From the NCBI GenBank assembly GCA_005223075.1, contig NJBO01000001.1, forward strand, positions 124,001 to 188,000: a stretch of 64,000 nt of DNA, read 5' to 3'. The DNA comes from a candidate division TA06 bacterium B3_TA06 (lineage in GTDB: Bacteria > Hydrothermota > Tepidihabitantia > B3-TA06). The notes beneath the pieces were generated by a model. The model worked only from the letters and a program-made list of their open reading frames with translations, searched no databases and was not told where the DNA came from. Within the stretch, counting starts at the first letter, position 1. Every line of letters begins with the position of its first letter. A program made the position numbers and the translations under genes. Shown here piece by piece: positions 33,361 to 41,782 of this stretch.

Positions 33361-33389
33361 TTGACACCAAATCGGAAGTTGTGTATAGT
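33361..33389 (+). promoter_or_regulatory. Promoter of the 33513-37816 gene run
   Basis: Perfect TTGACA (33361-33366), 17-nt spacer, TATAGT (33384-33389). It leaves an unusually long leader of about 115 nt with an inverted repeat CTTTAAT...ATTAAAG (33470-33498) just before the AAAGGAGGAG site, so leader control is possible. Confidence 0.8.
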
Positions 33390-33512
33390 CAGACAAAATA
33401 AACATAATTTAGAAGGAGGCCGATCCAGACGTAGTCGGTTGCTAAAAGTGTAGAGTTGGTTCGGAACTTTCTTTAATCATATACGTCTTTTATTAAAGCA
33501 AAGGAGGAGATC

Positions 33513-35459
33513 ATGGGACCGCTAAAGCAAAAAAGGGGATTCGGCAAATGGGTCCTGGTAGGTGTAACCCTTCTCTTGTTGGCCGCCAACGTTGCTTCAG
33601 CGGATATGGAGGTAACAACACCTACATTTCTTTACCCTGAGACAACCTCGCTTTCTCTTGAGGTAAAAGAGAACCTTGAGGCCCTCTCGCATTTTGCCGC
33701 CGGCGACAGCCTGCCTCTTATGTTCCGATTCTACGACACCCTATACGAACACAAGCCAGGCGTTCTGTGCGTGCTCACCCACAAATCCACGAGATTCGAG
33801 GGCTTCTCAAACGATAAGGGAGAAGTGCTTTTCTGGGTGCCGCGAGCAAGGAACTACTCCAAGGTCAACTTCGTGGCATATTCCGATGAGCCGATAGAGC
33901 CGATCGTGCAAGTTAGTGGGTCCTTGCATGCATCCGGAGCTGCCGAAATCCTTGAGCTTTTATTAATGTGGTTTGGGGTCAAGAAGATGGATGTGGTGAC
34001 CGGCGAAGGGCTTCTTGTGTTAAAGTCCGGCATGATAGAGGTGCACTACCCCGAAGGACACGAGGAGGAGGCGCGGCAGCTCATGGCGGAACTTAAGAAG
34101 GGCGAGAGGGTTATAGACAGCCTTACCCACATGAGATTAAAGCCGCTTTCGATCATTATGAGAGATAGTTTTTATGTGGGTGTAAGCGTCGGAGGGATGT
34201 GCACGTCTTTTGAACCTGACAGCGCGAGGGTGTACGGCACTTTCCCCCACGAGTGGGTAGAAGGGGGTATAGAAGAGTGCTACGGAGCCTACCAAGACTC
34301 AACCAACCGCTGGATCGGCGACGGCATCGCAAACTACATCGCCTTCGAGATATGCAAGCGGTTTTACCCTAGGTCTCTTTTAGATAGAGGCGGAAGCTTC
34401 TACAAAAACCCTGAGAGGGTTTACGACCTTAGGACCTGGACAACGGCTACCATTGCAAAACCTTTGGGCGGATGGAACGTAAGTTTTAAGGGTTATGACA
34501 TCGCGCCTTACTTCTGGGCAAAGGTGGTGGATAAATCCGGGGATTCCTTAATCATCGCCCGGTTCCTTGCCGAGTTCCTAGAGACGGAAGATAAAAGCCA
34601 GCAAAACGCCATCGCTATACTTGAGCGCCTCTCAGGCCTGGACATAGACTCCGAGCTGGTCATCACCGGCAAGGAGTTCTTAGAGAACGTTGGCCGCTAC
34701 TGGCCCCTATTCATAATCCCTTCCGAGATAGCTCATATCTACGGGAAGGACTTCTTCCTGCTAGGAAACGCTCTGGATACTACCTCCTCCCCCGCCATCA
34801 AGATCAAGGTAGACGATTTTTGCATCGAACGCCACGAGGTCAGCAACAGGCAATTCTGTGAGTTCCTGAACGCTGCAGGCAACCAGGAGGAAGGCGGTTC
34901 ATACTGGTTCGATGATACAAATGATCCCGAAATAGACATGGTGGATGGTAAGTATCAGGTTAAAGAAGGGTATGAGAGCTACCCTGTCCGTTACGTTACA
35001 TGGTATGGAGCCCAGGCTTACGCTAAATGGAAAGGCAGACGACTCCCAACGGAAGCGGAGTGGGAGCTTGCTGCAAGGAGCGGAGGTTCATTAAGTCGCC
35101 GTCCCTATCCCTGGGGCAACCGGTGGAATAGCAGATACTGCAACTGGTCTAAGCGCGACAGGTATAAGGAGACCGCTCCTGTAGACGCCTTCCCTAAGGG
35201 GGTCAACAATTACGCATGCTTCAACCTCGCAGGCAACGTTTCGGAGTGGGTGGCGGACTGGTACGCGCCTTATGATCCGGCGGATACGCTTAATCCCAAA
35301 GGTCCCCAGGCCGGCACCGAAAAGGTCTACCGCGGGGGAAGTTACGCCGACGAGAAGGAGTGGATGAGCACTTACAGCCGTCGTGGCGCTAACACTTCCG
35401 AAGTCTCGCCCTACATAGGCTTCCGCTGCGCCATGGACATACCAAAGCCAAAGAATTGA
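33513..35459 (+). CDS. Secreted protein: degenerate gluzincin-like region + formylglycine-enzyme (FGE/SUMF1) domain
   Basis: Exported protein of 648 residues. A signal peptide (about 11-31) is followed by a region with HEWVE at 246-250 and [12 protein letters not shown] at 268-279; this resembles the HExxH and glutamate-zincin helix of M1-type peptidases, with the second His replaced by Glu. Residues about 428-645 form an FGE-sulfatase domain: [66 protein letters not shown] and GFRCAM. True FGE converts Cys to formylglycine; most secreted relatives lack that activity and bind or modify glycans. The combination of the two regions is unusual. Confidence 0.85.
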   Translation: MGPLKQKRGFGKWVLVGVTLLLLAANVASADMEVTTPTFLYPETTSLSLEVKENLEALSHFAAGDSLPLMFRFYDTLYEHKPGVLCVLTHKSTRFEGFSNDKGEVLFWVPRARNYSKVNFVAYSDEPIEPIVQVSGSLHASGAAEILELLLMWFGVKKMDVVTGEGLLVLKSGMIEVHYPEGHEEEARQLMAELKKGERVIDSLTHMRLKPLSIIMRDSFYVGVSVGGMCTSFEPDSARVYGTFPHEWVEGGIEECYGAYQDSTNRWIGDGIANYIAFEICKRFYPRSLLDRGGSFYKNPERVYDLRTWTTATIAKPLGGWNVSFKGYDIAPYFWAKVVDKSGDSLIIARFLAEFLETEDKSQQNAIAILERLSGLDIDSELVITGKEFLENVGRYWPLFIIPSEIAHIYGKDFFLLGNALDTTSSPAIKIKVDDFCIERHEVSNRQFCEFLNAAGNQEEGGSYWFDDTNDPEIDMVDGKYQVKEGYESYPVRYVTWYGAQAYAKWKGRRLPTEAEWELAARSGGSLSRRPYPWGNRWNSRYCNWSKRDRYKETAPVDAFPKGVNNYACFNLAGNVSEWVADWYAPYDPADTLNPKGPQAGTEKVYRGGSYADEKEWMSTYSRRGANTSEVSPYIGFRCAMDIPKPKN

Positions 35460-35471
35460 TTAGGAGGCAAG

Positions 35472-36041
35472 ATGCATAAAACAGATGAACAAGAACCTTC
35501 CTTCCACTACATAGCCACGAGGAAAGAGGGGCGGGCGATAATTGATGCCCACGACCGATTCTGGGTCTCCAACTGCGGGTGCCGTGAGGGCGGACCGGGG
35601 TGCAAACGCTCCCGGATGGACCTCTGTCTGTTCTTCGACGATCAAGAGATGCAGGGCACAGGGTCTGACTGGAAAGAAGTCGACCGTGCCTTCGTCGAAG
35701 ATATCTTAAAAGAAGCGGCAGAAAAGCACCTGGTCACCCGTCCCTTCAGATACGATAAAGACCGCACCCGGGACCAGGGCATCTGCTTCTGCTGCGACGA
35801 CTGCTGCGCCTACTTCAAAGGTGACGAGTGGGGCTGCGACCCGGGAAAATACATCGAGCAAACCGACATGGAAGCATGCACTCAGTGCGGCGACTGCGTG
35901 GATGTCTGCTACTTCAAGGCGCGTAAGATGATCGATGGGAAACTAGTAATTAATCCGGAGGGGTGTTACGGGTGCGCTGGCTGTGGATTGTGCCTTGACG
36001 TATGTCCTGCCGACTGTATAGAAATGGTGCCGCGCACATAA
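35472..36041 (+). CDS. Cysteine-rich ferredoxin-like 4Fe-4S protein, copy 1
   Basis: Protein of 189 residues with three Cys clusters. The N-terminal part has WVSNCGCREGGPGCKRSRMDLC; the middle has CFCCDDCCAYF; the C-terminus has two 4Fe-4S motifs, CTQCGDCVDVCYF and CAGCGLCLDVCP. The last two are standard ferredoxin clusters; the first two may bind another Fe-S cluster or zinc. It is likely an electron carrier or a subunit of an unknown redox enzyme. AGGAGGC precedes the ATG. The next gene is a tandem duplicate. A short GGGGTGTTACGGGTG tract lies inside the second cluster. Confidence 0.85.
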   Translation: MHKTDEQEPSFHYIATRKEGRAIIDAHDRFWVSNCGCREGGPGCKRSRMDLCLFFDDQEMQGTGSDWKEVDRAFVEDILKEAAEKHLVTRPFRYDKDRTRDQGICFCCDDCCAYFKGDEWGCDPGKYIEQTDMEACTQCGDCVDVCYFKARKMIDGKLVINPEGCYGCAGCGLCLDVCPADCIEMVPRT

Positions 36042-36051
36042 GGAGGAAACC

Positions 36052-36657
36052 ATGAACGAACAAGAGCCTACTCTCCATTATGTTTGCACCCGTGATGAGG
36101 CCCGAAAGCTGACAGCCCAACATGATAAGTTCTGGGTGTCCAACTGCGGTTGCCGGGAAGGCGGCCCGGGATGTAGGAGATCCCGTATTGACGTCTGTCT
36201 TATCTTTTCGGAGTATGATCAGGGTTCTGGTTCCGGGCTTCACGAGGTTTCCAAAGAGTTCGTAGAAGGCATATTCAAGGAAGCCGAAGAAAAATATCTC
36301 GTGACCCGACCTTTTCGTAATCCGGAAGATAAGACCGTAACTGACGGTATCTGCTTCTGCTGCGACGACTGCTGCGGCTACTTCAAGAACCCCGAAGAGG
36401 TCTGCGATAAGGGCCGCTTCATGCAGCAGACCGACATGGAGACCTGTACCCAGTGCGGCGACTGTGTGGAGGTATGCTACTTCAAGGCGCGTAAGATGAT
36501 TGATGGGAAACTGGCAATTAATCAGGAGGGGTGTTATTTCCTTAAAGACGGTTCAACCAATTATGGAAATGCCCCGAAGGGGTACGGGTGTTACGGGTGC
36601 GGGCTGTGCCTTGACGTGTGCCCGGAAGACTGCATCGAGATGGTGGAAAGAACTTAA
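36052..36657 (+). CDS. Cysteine-rich ferredoxin-like 4Fe-4S protein, copy 2 with in-frame insertion
   Basis: Tandem paralog of the preceding gene, 201 residues, with the same order of Cys motifs (SNCGCREGGPGCRRSRIDVC, CFCCDDCCGYF, CTQCGDCVEVCYF, CYGCGLCLDVCP). Relative to copy 1 it has an extra 57 nt (19 codons) just before the last cluster, from about 36538. The inserted DNA is flanked by GGGTGTTA and its right end (CCCCGAAGGGGTACGGG) matches the intergenic repeat at 59050-59070. The four cluster Cys are kept, so the protein may still work. AGGAGG precedes the ATG. Confidence 0.85.
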   Translation: MNEQEPTLHYVCTRDEARKLTAQHDKFWVSNCGCREGGPGCRRSRIDVCLIFSEYDQGSGSGLHEVSKEFVEGIFKEAEEKYLVTRPFRNPEDKTVTDGICFCCDDCCGYFKNPEEVCDKGRFMQQTDMETCTQCGDCVEVCYFKARKMIDGKLAINQEGCYFLKDGSTNYGNAPKGYGCYGCGLCLDVCPEDCIEMVERT

Positions 36658-36667
36658 AGGAGGAAAG

Positions 36668-37057
36668 ATGCCCAAAATCTGCGTTATCCAGTTCAACGTG
36701 TCCGACATGGATGCGGCTATCGATTTCTACTGCTCGAAGCTGGGGTTTAGTATCAAGGGTAAGGAGTACTACCCTGACATCGTACTTTTGGATCATGAAG
36801 GCCCGTCGGTTCTCCTCTACAAAGTGGATAAACCCTTCAAAATCGACTATCCCAACGTTGCCCAGACGCTTGTCAACATCCAGGTAGACGATCTGCGCAA
36901 GGTAATGGCCGATCTTAAGGCCAAGGGCGTGGAGTTCATCCACGATAAACCGCAGCCCTGCCCTGCCGGCATCTACGCCGCCATCCGCGACCCATCCGGC
37001 AACGTGCACGAACTGCTTGAATTCGGAGGCAGTGTAGACGACCAAGGAACCTCATGA
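36668..37057 (+). CDS. VOC-family protein
   Basis: Single VOC domain of 129 residues: CVIQFNVSDMDAAIDFYCSKLGF at the start, LVNIQVDDLRKVMADLKAKGVEF in the middle and AAIRDPSGNVHELLEF at the end with the metal Glu. The first metal position is Gln rather than His, as in some bleomycin-resistance-like members. AAGGAGG precedes the ATG. Its stop overlaps the ATG of the next VOC gene (ATGA), so both are made together and might form a heterodimer. Confidence 0.85.
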   Translation: MPKICVIQFNVSDMDAAIDFYCSKLGFSIKGKEYYPDIVLLDHEGPSVLLYKVDKPFKIDYPNVAQTLVNIQVDDLRKVMADLKAKGVEFIHDKPQPCPAGIYAAIRDPSGNVHELLEFGGSVDDQGTS

Positions 37058-37419
37058 GTAACGAAGAAAACCTTATCCTGGGCAGGTTCGAATTCTGCCT
37101 GAACGTTGCCGATCTTGCCAAATCCCTGGAGTTCTACGAGAAGCTGGGATTCGAGGTGATCGACAGCGATATCGAAGCGGGCTTTGCTGTGATAAAGCAC
37201 CACGACTGCACCCTGGCGCTGTATCAAGGGCATATCAAAAGCAACATGCTGAACTTCCGTGGAGGAGACGTGTTCAAGATCGCCACAGCGCTCAAGGCAC
37301 AAGGTCTTACCTTCGCCGAGGACACCCGCATCGAGGAGGACGACTCGGCAGGCGCCGTTATTCATGACCCGGACGGCAACGTTATATATTTCAACACCGC
37401 TCCAGGTGAGGAGGTATAA
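37054..37419 (+). CDS. VOC-family protein
   Basis: Single VOC domain of 121 residues: RFEFCLNVADLAKSLEFYEKLGFEV, then HDCTLALYQGH, and VIHDPDGNVIYFN near the end. First-position His is replaced by Glu/Phe-type residues, so metal binding is uncertain. Translationally coupled to the upstream VOC gene. Sequence similarity between the two suggests an old duplication. Confidence 0.82.
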   Translation: MSNEENLILGRFEFCLNVADLAKSLEFYEKLGFEVIDSDIEAGFAVIKHHDCTLALYQGHIKSNMLNFRGGDVFKIATALKAQGLTFAEDTRIEEDDSAGAVIHDPDGNVIYFNTAPGEEV

Positions 37420-37816
37420 CATTGCTATAGCCACAAAGCATAACCAAGACCTTTTGGAGGGGATAGAGAGGTGTCCAAGATGTGGTAAAGGACTTGAGAG
37501 AGGATGGATCTACAACAGCGGCTTCTATACCCACGGGATGCTCTTTTGGTACAAGGAAAAAAGATGGTTCGGGAAGTTCGAACGGCTTTTGTATCCAAGG
37601 TTCCTGGTCCGCTGGATAGCGGCACGAAGATGCCGCAACTGCTCACTTGTCCTGTTTCGCTCCGAGAACCCAACCGCTAAAGAAGTGCGTCGCTACATGT
37701 TGAAGTTCATTCTCATCTTTTTATTGATTGTGATCCTCATCCTGGTGATTTTTCTCGGTATCCCCATGCTGCGCTGGTGGATTCGATACGGGGCCGATTA
37801 TCTCTCCTTGGCTTGA
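37406..37816 (+). CDS. PF20097-like zinc-ribbon protein with C-terminal membrane segment
   Basis: Small protein of up to 136 residues. A zinc-ribbon pair (CPRCGKGLERGWIYNSG and RRCRNCSLVLFR) surrounds GMLFWYKEKRWF, the pattern of the PF20097/DUF6487 family. One membrane helix follows (FILIFLLIVILILVIFLGIP). Start choice is open: GTG 37406 overlaps the VOC stop but lacks a ribosome-binding site, while a GAGGAGGT site sits 5 nt before an ATT at 37421, which would be a rare AUU start; TTG 37454 is a third choice. Function unknown. Confidence 0.7.
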   Translation: MRRYNIAIATKHNQDLLEGIERCPRCGKGLERGWIYNSGFYTHGMLFWYKEKRWFGKFERLLYPRFLVRWIAARRCRNCSLVLFRSENPTAKEVRRYMLKFILIFLLIVILILVIFLGIPMLRWWIRYGADYLSLA

Positions 37817-37890
37817 CAGGATGGGCCGTAGACAGATAATGGGGCTGGGGAATATGCGGTAGGGAATGAAAGACAAGAAGGAGGTGCCCA

Positions 37891-38049
37891 ATGTCAGACA
37901 GGGTGAAGTTCCGCGAACTGGGAGAGGCGAGGTTAAAGATAGCCACGCAAGCGAAGAGCCGCGAGGATTTCTCTCAAGGTATATACGCGGCATTCCGCGA
38001 CCCTGCAGGCAACGTGCTGGAGAAGAACTTATCCACGGCCAGCTTGTAA
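37891..38049 (+). pseudogene. VOC-gene remnant (52 codons)
   Basis: A strong AGGAGG site precedes ATG 37891. The frame reads MSDRVKFRELGEARLK..., then GIYAAFRDPAGNVLE, which copies the end of a VOC domain (compare GIYAAIRDPSGNVHE in the gene at 36668), and stops after a further 10 codons. Most of the VOC domain is missing, so this is a deletion remnant, although it could still be translated. Confidence 0.6.
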
Positions 38050-38205
38050 TCTACGATGCTTTGGGTCGAGAGGTTTACAGGCGTTCGGTTAATTCAGGAG
38101 CACGGGAGATTTTATGCTCTACGGATGCCGTGCCTTCCGGACTTTACTTCTACAGGTTTAGCTCTTCTGATTTAACCGTCAGTAATAAACTAGTAACACT
38201 AGGTA
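38034..38205 (+). pseudogene. Sorting-domain remnant
   Basis: In the frame overlapping the VOC remnant, the sequence reads HGQLVIYDALGREVYRRSV, then AVPSGLYFYRFSSSDL and a terminal VTL. This is the end of a type IX-like sorting domain without its protein. It was joined to the VOC remnant by a deletion. Confidence 0.65.
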
Positions 38206-38446
38206 CTTCCTTGTTTGTCATTGCGAGGACGGTTGAGCTTGTGCGGGGCCGGATGAAGCTCCGAAGGGCGACGAAGATGGGGCAATCTCATATGTGGCAT
38301 AATCCGAGAACTCATCTCTAGATGTTTCTCACCCGCCTATCCACCTTGATGGCGGCCAACGGTCGCTTCACATCAACACGCGTCAGATATATTAGATCGC
38401 CACGTTCCCTTCGGTTACTCGCGATGACACGTTTCCTTGATAGTCT

Positions 38447-38484
38447 CGGGGTCCCCGGCCGAATACGAAGTATTCGGTTGGGGT
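38447..38484 (+). repeat. Palindrome B, copy 4
   Basis: GGGGTCCCC end, central CCGAATAC/GTATTCGG stem with GAA loop, and GGGGTG end. Confidence 0.65.
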
Positions 38485-38493
38485 GAAGATAAG

Positions 38494-38517
38494 GGGCGCT
38501 TTCGCGCCCATCTCTTT
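38494..38517 (+). terminator. Intrinsic terminator-like hairpin
   Basis: Stem GGGCGC/GCGCCC with a TTTC loop and TCTCTTTTT downstream on the plus strand. It could end transcripts of the 33.5-38.2 kb run. Confidence 0.6.
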
Positions 38518-38589
38518 TTGAGTAGTTTAATTATCGCAGCAGGACGGTCTTCCGGCTTGCCTGGTAGCTATGATACCTTTAGCCCCGGG

Positions 38590-40971
38590 TTACTCCTTTG
38601 TTTCTTTAAGCACCTCGAACATCTGGGTCAGGCGTTTTTGCACCTTTGCGAAGATCTTGGAGGCCGGCTGGCCGGAGAGTATCTCGATCCCCTCCTCAAC
38701 AGTGGATACCGCGTAGATGTGGAACTTACCTTCGCTTACCGCATCACGCACATCATCACGCAGCATGAGGTTTGGAAGGTTCGATGCAGGAATCATCACC
38801 CCCTGCTCGCCTGAGAGCCCCTTGGCCTTGCATAAGTGGAAGAACCCCTCGATCTTCTGGTTGGCCCCGCCTATGGGCTGCACTATGCCGAACTGGTTCA
38901 CCGACCCGGTTACGGCCACAGACTGGGTCAGAGGCACCTGGGCCAGGCTTGAAAGGAGCGCATAAAGCTCGGCACTCGATGCGCTGTCGCCTTCCACCTC
39001 GTCGTAGAGCTGCTCGAAGGTCAGGCTTGCCGAGAGCGGCAGCGGGTGTTTGGCGGCGAACTTGGCGCCCAAAAAGCCCGTGATAATCAAAACACCTTTG
39101 TTATGGATAGGGCCGCTCATCCGGGTCTCACGCTCGATCTGCAGAACGCCCTTGCGACCGAGCCAGGTGCGCGCGGTGATCTTTACCGGCTTGCCGAACG
39201 AGTAGTCGCCCAGGGAGAGGACGGTGAGTCCGTTGATTTGCCCTACCTTTTCACCCTCCACATCAATTAAGAGGGTGCCGCGCAGCATGAGGTCTTGAAT
39301 CTTTTCTTCAATCATGCGGCTGCGGTAGACCTTTTCCTCAAGCGCCTTTGCCACGTGTTCTGCGCGTACCACCGGTGAGTTGGTGTCCATTGCCCAGAAG
39401 CTTGCTTCGCTGGCAAGTTCGGCTATCTGCGAGAAGCGGGTGGAGAGTCGTTGCTGATCCTCTGCAAGACGGGAGCCGTGTTCGATAATTCGGGCCACCG
39501 CCTGTTTGGTAAAGGGACGCAAGCCGTCGTATTTGCACCGCGCCGAGATGAAACGGGCGTAGGCAAGCTCGTTCTGAGGTGTGCGCGGCATATCCACGTC
39601 GAAGTCAGCGCGGATCTTAAACAGCCGCCGGAAATCCTCGTCAAGCTCGTGAAGCAGTCCATATATCCTTGCAGAACCTATAAGTATCACCTTGAAGTCG
39701 ACCGGGATAGGTGTGGGGCGCAGGGTCTCGATGATCGCACCTCTGACCTTTTCTGAGATGTTTTCGACCTTGGCCTCGTTGGAACGTAGGGTGCGCTTGA
39801 GCGCATCCCATGCAAATGGTTCTGAGAGGAGCTCCCGTGCGGGCAGGATCAGGTATCCGCCGTTGGCTCGGTGCACCGCGCCCGGTTTGATCTTGGAGAA
39901 GTCGGTGACCATGTTCCCCGAGACGTTGCGGTACTCAATCGCACCGAAGAGGTTGTAGTAGGATGGGTTGTCCTCGAAGATCACCGGGGAGCCGCTGAGA
40001 TTGGAGTTGTCCACGAAGACGTTTACCCGATACCGCTCAAGAAGCGCACGAAGACGAGCCTGAGTCTCCGCATCCTCGGTCTTCTTAAAGAGGTCTATGT
40101 GGCGTACCACATCGCGCTTGACCCAGTTGAAGTAGCGGTTTATTCTGGCTTCGTCCTTGTGCTTCTCGATGAGGGGATCGAGGAGCAGCCCCAGCGTGTA
40201 ATAGGCCACCTTGCGGTCGTATTCGGTAAGAGCCTCGATCTGTTGGGTTTCTATCCTGCGTACCTCCCCGAGAATGGTCTCCATGACCTTGGTAAGCTCC
40301 TTGCCTTTCTTCTGGATTTTTTCCTTTTCTCCATCGGGCAGTGCCTGGAACTCCTCCTGCTCCAGTGGCTTACCTTCGCGAACCGGGATTGGGAAGAGGC
40401 CTGTGGGGCCTCTTTTTATAACGAATCCGCGTTTCTGCGCCTCCTCGGAGAGCTTCTTGAACTCGGCCTCCTTGCGTTGCTCGAACGAAGCGGTTACCTT
40501 TACGCGTTCCTCGGCATACTCCTCGCTTTCGAATACCTTGGGGATCTGCTCTCGACAGGCCTTGATGAAGGAGTCCATCGAGGAGGCGAAGTTACGCGCC
40601 GTGCCGTTCTTTAAGCCTATGGAGAGCGGTTCTGACGGTTTCTCGAAGTTGTAGACATAAACCCAGTCAAGCGGTTTTTTTTCTTCGCTTGCACGGCGGC
40701 GCACCAGGGACATGGTTGTTGTCATGCGGCCGGTGCCCAAGGGCCCTGACACGTAGCAGTTGAAGCCAGGGGTGCCGTGGGCCAGTGCAAATCTTATGGC
40801 GCGCACCCCGCGTTGCTGGCCTATCGTGCCGTGCAAGGGTTCGATCTCGTCTGTCGTTTCAAAGGAAAACTTCTCCGCCTCCATCCTTGCCCGCAGCCGC
40901 TCTGCGGATACGCGCTTTTGCGCCCTCAAGTGGTTTTTCTCTTTTTGGGGCTCGGCTTTCTTCGCGTTCAT
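38590..40971 (-). CDS. Lon-like ATP-dependent protease (AAA_32, LonB-type)
   Basis: Cytosolic protease of 793 residues. The P-loop is GPLGTGRMTTTMSL (about 62-75), with Arg where most AAA proteins have Lys, as is usual in this AAA_32 group. A long helical insertion follows (about 140-270). ADFDVDMPRT and ISARCKYDGLRPF belong to the AAA part. The S16 protease domain is C-terminal: catalytic Ser in EGDSASSAELYALLS and Lys in GGANQKIEGFFHL. It should degrade damaged or regulatory proteins. The ATG coincides with the predicted transcription start and has no ribosome-binding site. Confidence 0.93.
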   Translation of the reverse strand: MNAKKAEPQKEKNHLRAQKRVSAERLRARMEAEKFSFETTDEIEPLHGTIGQQRGVRAIRFALAHGTPGFNCYVSGPLGTGRMTTTMSLVRRRASEEKKPLDWVYVYNFEKPSEPLSIGLKNGTARNFASSMDSFIKACREQIPKVFESEEYAEERVKVTASFEQRKEAEFKKLSEEAQKRGFVIKRGPTGLFPIPVREGKPLEQEEFQALPDGEKEKIQKKGKELTKVMETILGEVRRIETQQIEALTEYDRKVAYYTLGLLLDPLIEKHKDEARINRYFNWVKRDVVRHIDLFKKTEDAETQARLRALLERYRVNVFVDNSNLSGSPVIFEDNPSYYNLFGAIEYRNVSGNMVTDFSKIKPGAVHRANGGYLILPARELLSEPFAWDALKRTLRSNEAKVENISEKVRGAIIETLRPTPIPVDFKVILIGSARIYGLLHELDEDFRRLFKIRADFDVDMPRTPQNELAYARFISARCKYDGLRPFTKQAVARIIEHGSRLAEDQQRLSTRFSQIAELASEASFWAMDTNSPVVRAEHVAKALEEKVYRSRMIEEKIQDLMLRGTLLIDVEGEKVGQINGLTVLSLGDYSFGKPVKITARTWLGRKGVLQIERETRMSGPIHNKGVLIITGFLGAKFAAKHPLPLSASLTFEQLYDEVEGDSASSAELYALLSSLAQVPLTQSVAVTGSVNQFGIVQPIGGANQKIEGFFHLCKAKGLSGEQGVMIPASNLPNLMLRDDVRDAVSEGKFHIYAVSTVEEGIEILSGQPASKIFAKVQKRLTQMFEVLKETKE

Positions 40972-40977
40972 GGCCTC

Positions 40978-41005
40978 AGTATAGCAGCGGTTTGTGGAAT
41001 GTCAA
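40978..41005 (-). promoter_or_regulatory. Promoter of the Lon-like protease gene
   Basis: On the minus strand TTGACA (41005-41000), 16-nt spacer, TATACT (40983-40978). The expected +1 is 40971, the A of the ATG. Confidence 0.85.
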
Positions 41006-41014
41006 ACAGTTCAA

Positions 41015-41103
41015 TGCTCCTTTTGGATTACGTCCAAAAGATCGCAGAAAAGAGGGGTGCCCTTCGGGGTCCCCGCGCGTATGCGAAGCAGACGTGTGGG
41101 GTG
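41015..41103. repeat. Hairpin A + palindrome B (copies A6, B5)
   Basis: Element A (41015-41046; minus-strand TGCGATC, stem TTTTGGA/TCCAAAA, GGAGCA) lies next to palindrome B (41065-41103; GGGGTCCCC...TGCGAAGCA...GTGGGG). Their relative orientation is the reverse of the pairs at 21.6, 51.7 and 56.1 kb. The remaining gap to 41288 holds an ACGGCCTCTCCAGGCCGT hairpin (41113-41140) and CCTCCC inverted repeats, no gene. Confidence 0.65.
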
Positions 41104-41288
41104 CGTAAGAATGTAGAACGGCCTCTCCAGGCCGTTTGATAATATATGCGACTTCAGATTACCCTCAATTCGGATAGGTGGGTGACTGACACCTAGAGGT
41201 AAGTCCCAAGATTGTGCCACATATGAGATCGCCACCCTCCCCCTACCCCCTCCCATCGAGGGAGGGGAGATAACTTTTTCAAGGTGTG

Positions 41289-41708
41289 TTAATGTACAAT
41301 CAAAACCGGGCAGACCGCCGACTCGATCACACGCATCGAGGTACTGCCCAGTGCCTTGCGCTTTTGGGCATCAAGCCCACGGGAACCGAGGATTACCAGA
41401 TCATAATCTCTTTCTTTAAGCAGACGTAGTATTCCGTCTTCAGCCTTCTCGTCGAAGAGAAGCTCTCGGCGAGGCTCTAACCCCGAGCCATCAAAGAGCC
41501 TCGCGGTGGCCCCAAGTATGCGCCGACCCTCCTCTCGCAGCGCCTCCCTTATCTCCGACCCCAGGTCAGCGGAATACATTGCCGGAACGTAGGCTGCATA
41601 GACTAACGTCACCTCTGCGTTCATGCACGCAGCTATGTCCCTTCCCACCTCAGCCGCACGTAGTGAGTTTTCCGAACCGTCGGTGGCTATCAATATCTTC
41701 TTAAACAT
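41289..41708 (-). CDS. Universal stress protein (UspA family)
   Basis: Single Usp domain of 139 residues: KKILIATDGSENSLRAAEVG at the start and the ATP-binding GSRGLDAQKRKALGSTSMRVI near the end (G-2x-G-9x-G-S/T pattern), then CPVLIVH. It is likely an ATP-binding cytosolic stress protein. AAGGAGAGG precedes the ATG. It lies downstream of the alcohol dehydrogenase gene on the same strand but separated by 74 nt including element A. Confidence 0.92.
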   Translation of the reverse strand: MFKKILIATDGSENSLRAAEVGRDIAACMNAEVTLVYAAYVPAMYSADLGSEIREALREEGRRILGATARLFDGSGLEPRRELLFDEKAEDGILRLLKERDYDLVILGSRGLDAQKRKALGSTSMRVIESAVCPVLIVH

Positions 41709-41782
41709 ATCCTCTCCTTGTAGAAGTTGATGTCAACCTCTATTGTCTTAAATCTGCCAGATCTCTTCACAAAACCACAGCC

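Larger units (their letters stand above)
38206..38589. repeat. Repeat-filled intergenic region
   Basis: No gene. It holds a 'TTTGTCATTGCGAGG...GGCAATCTCATATG' repeat (38213-38293), its inverted relative at 38391-38431, palindrome B (38447-38484) and a GGGCGC/GCGCCC hairpin with T-run (38494-38517). Confidence 0.55.

Noticed and set aside
37866-38321. 151-codon plus-strand frame
   Set aside because: It joins out-of-frame VOC remnant DNA to a sorting-domain tail and then to an intergenic repeat; no ribosome-binding site at its start. Treated as two remnants.
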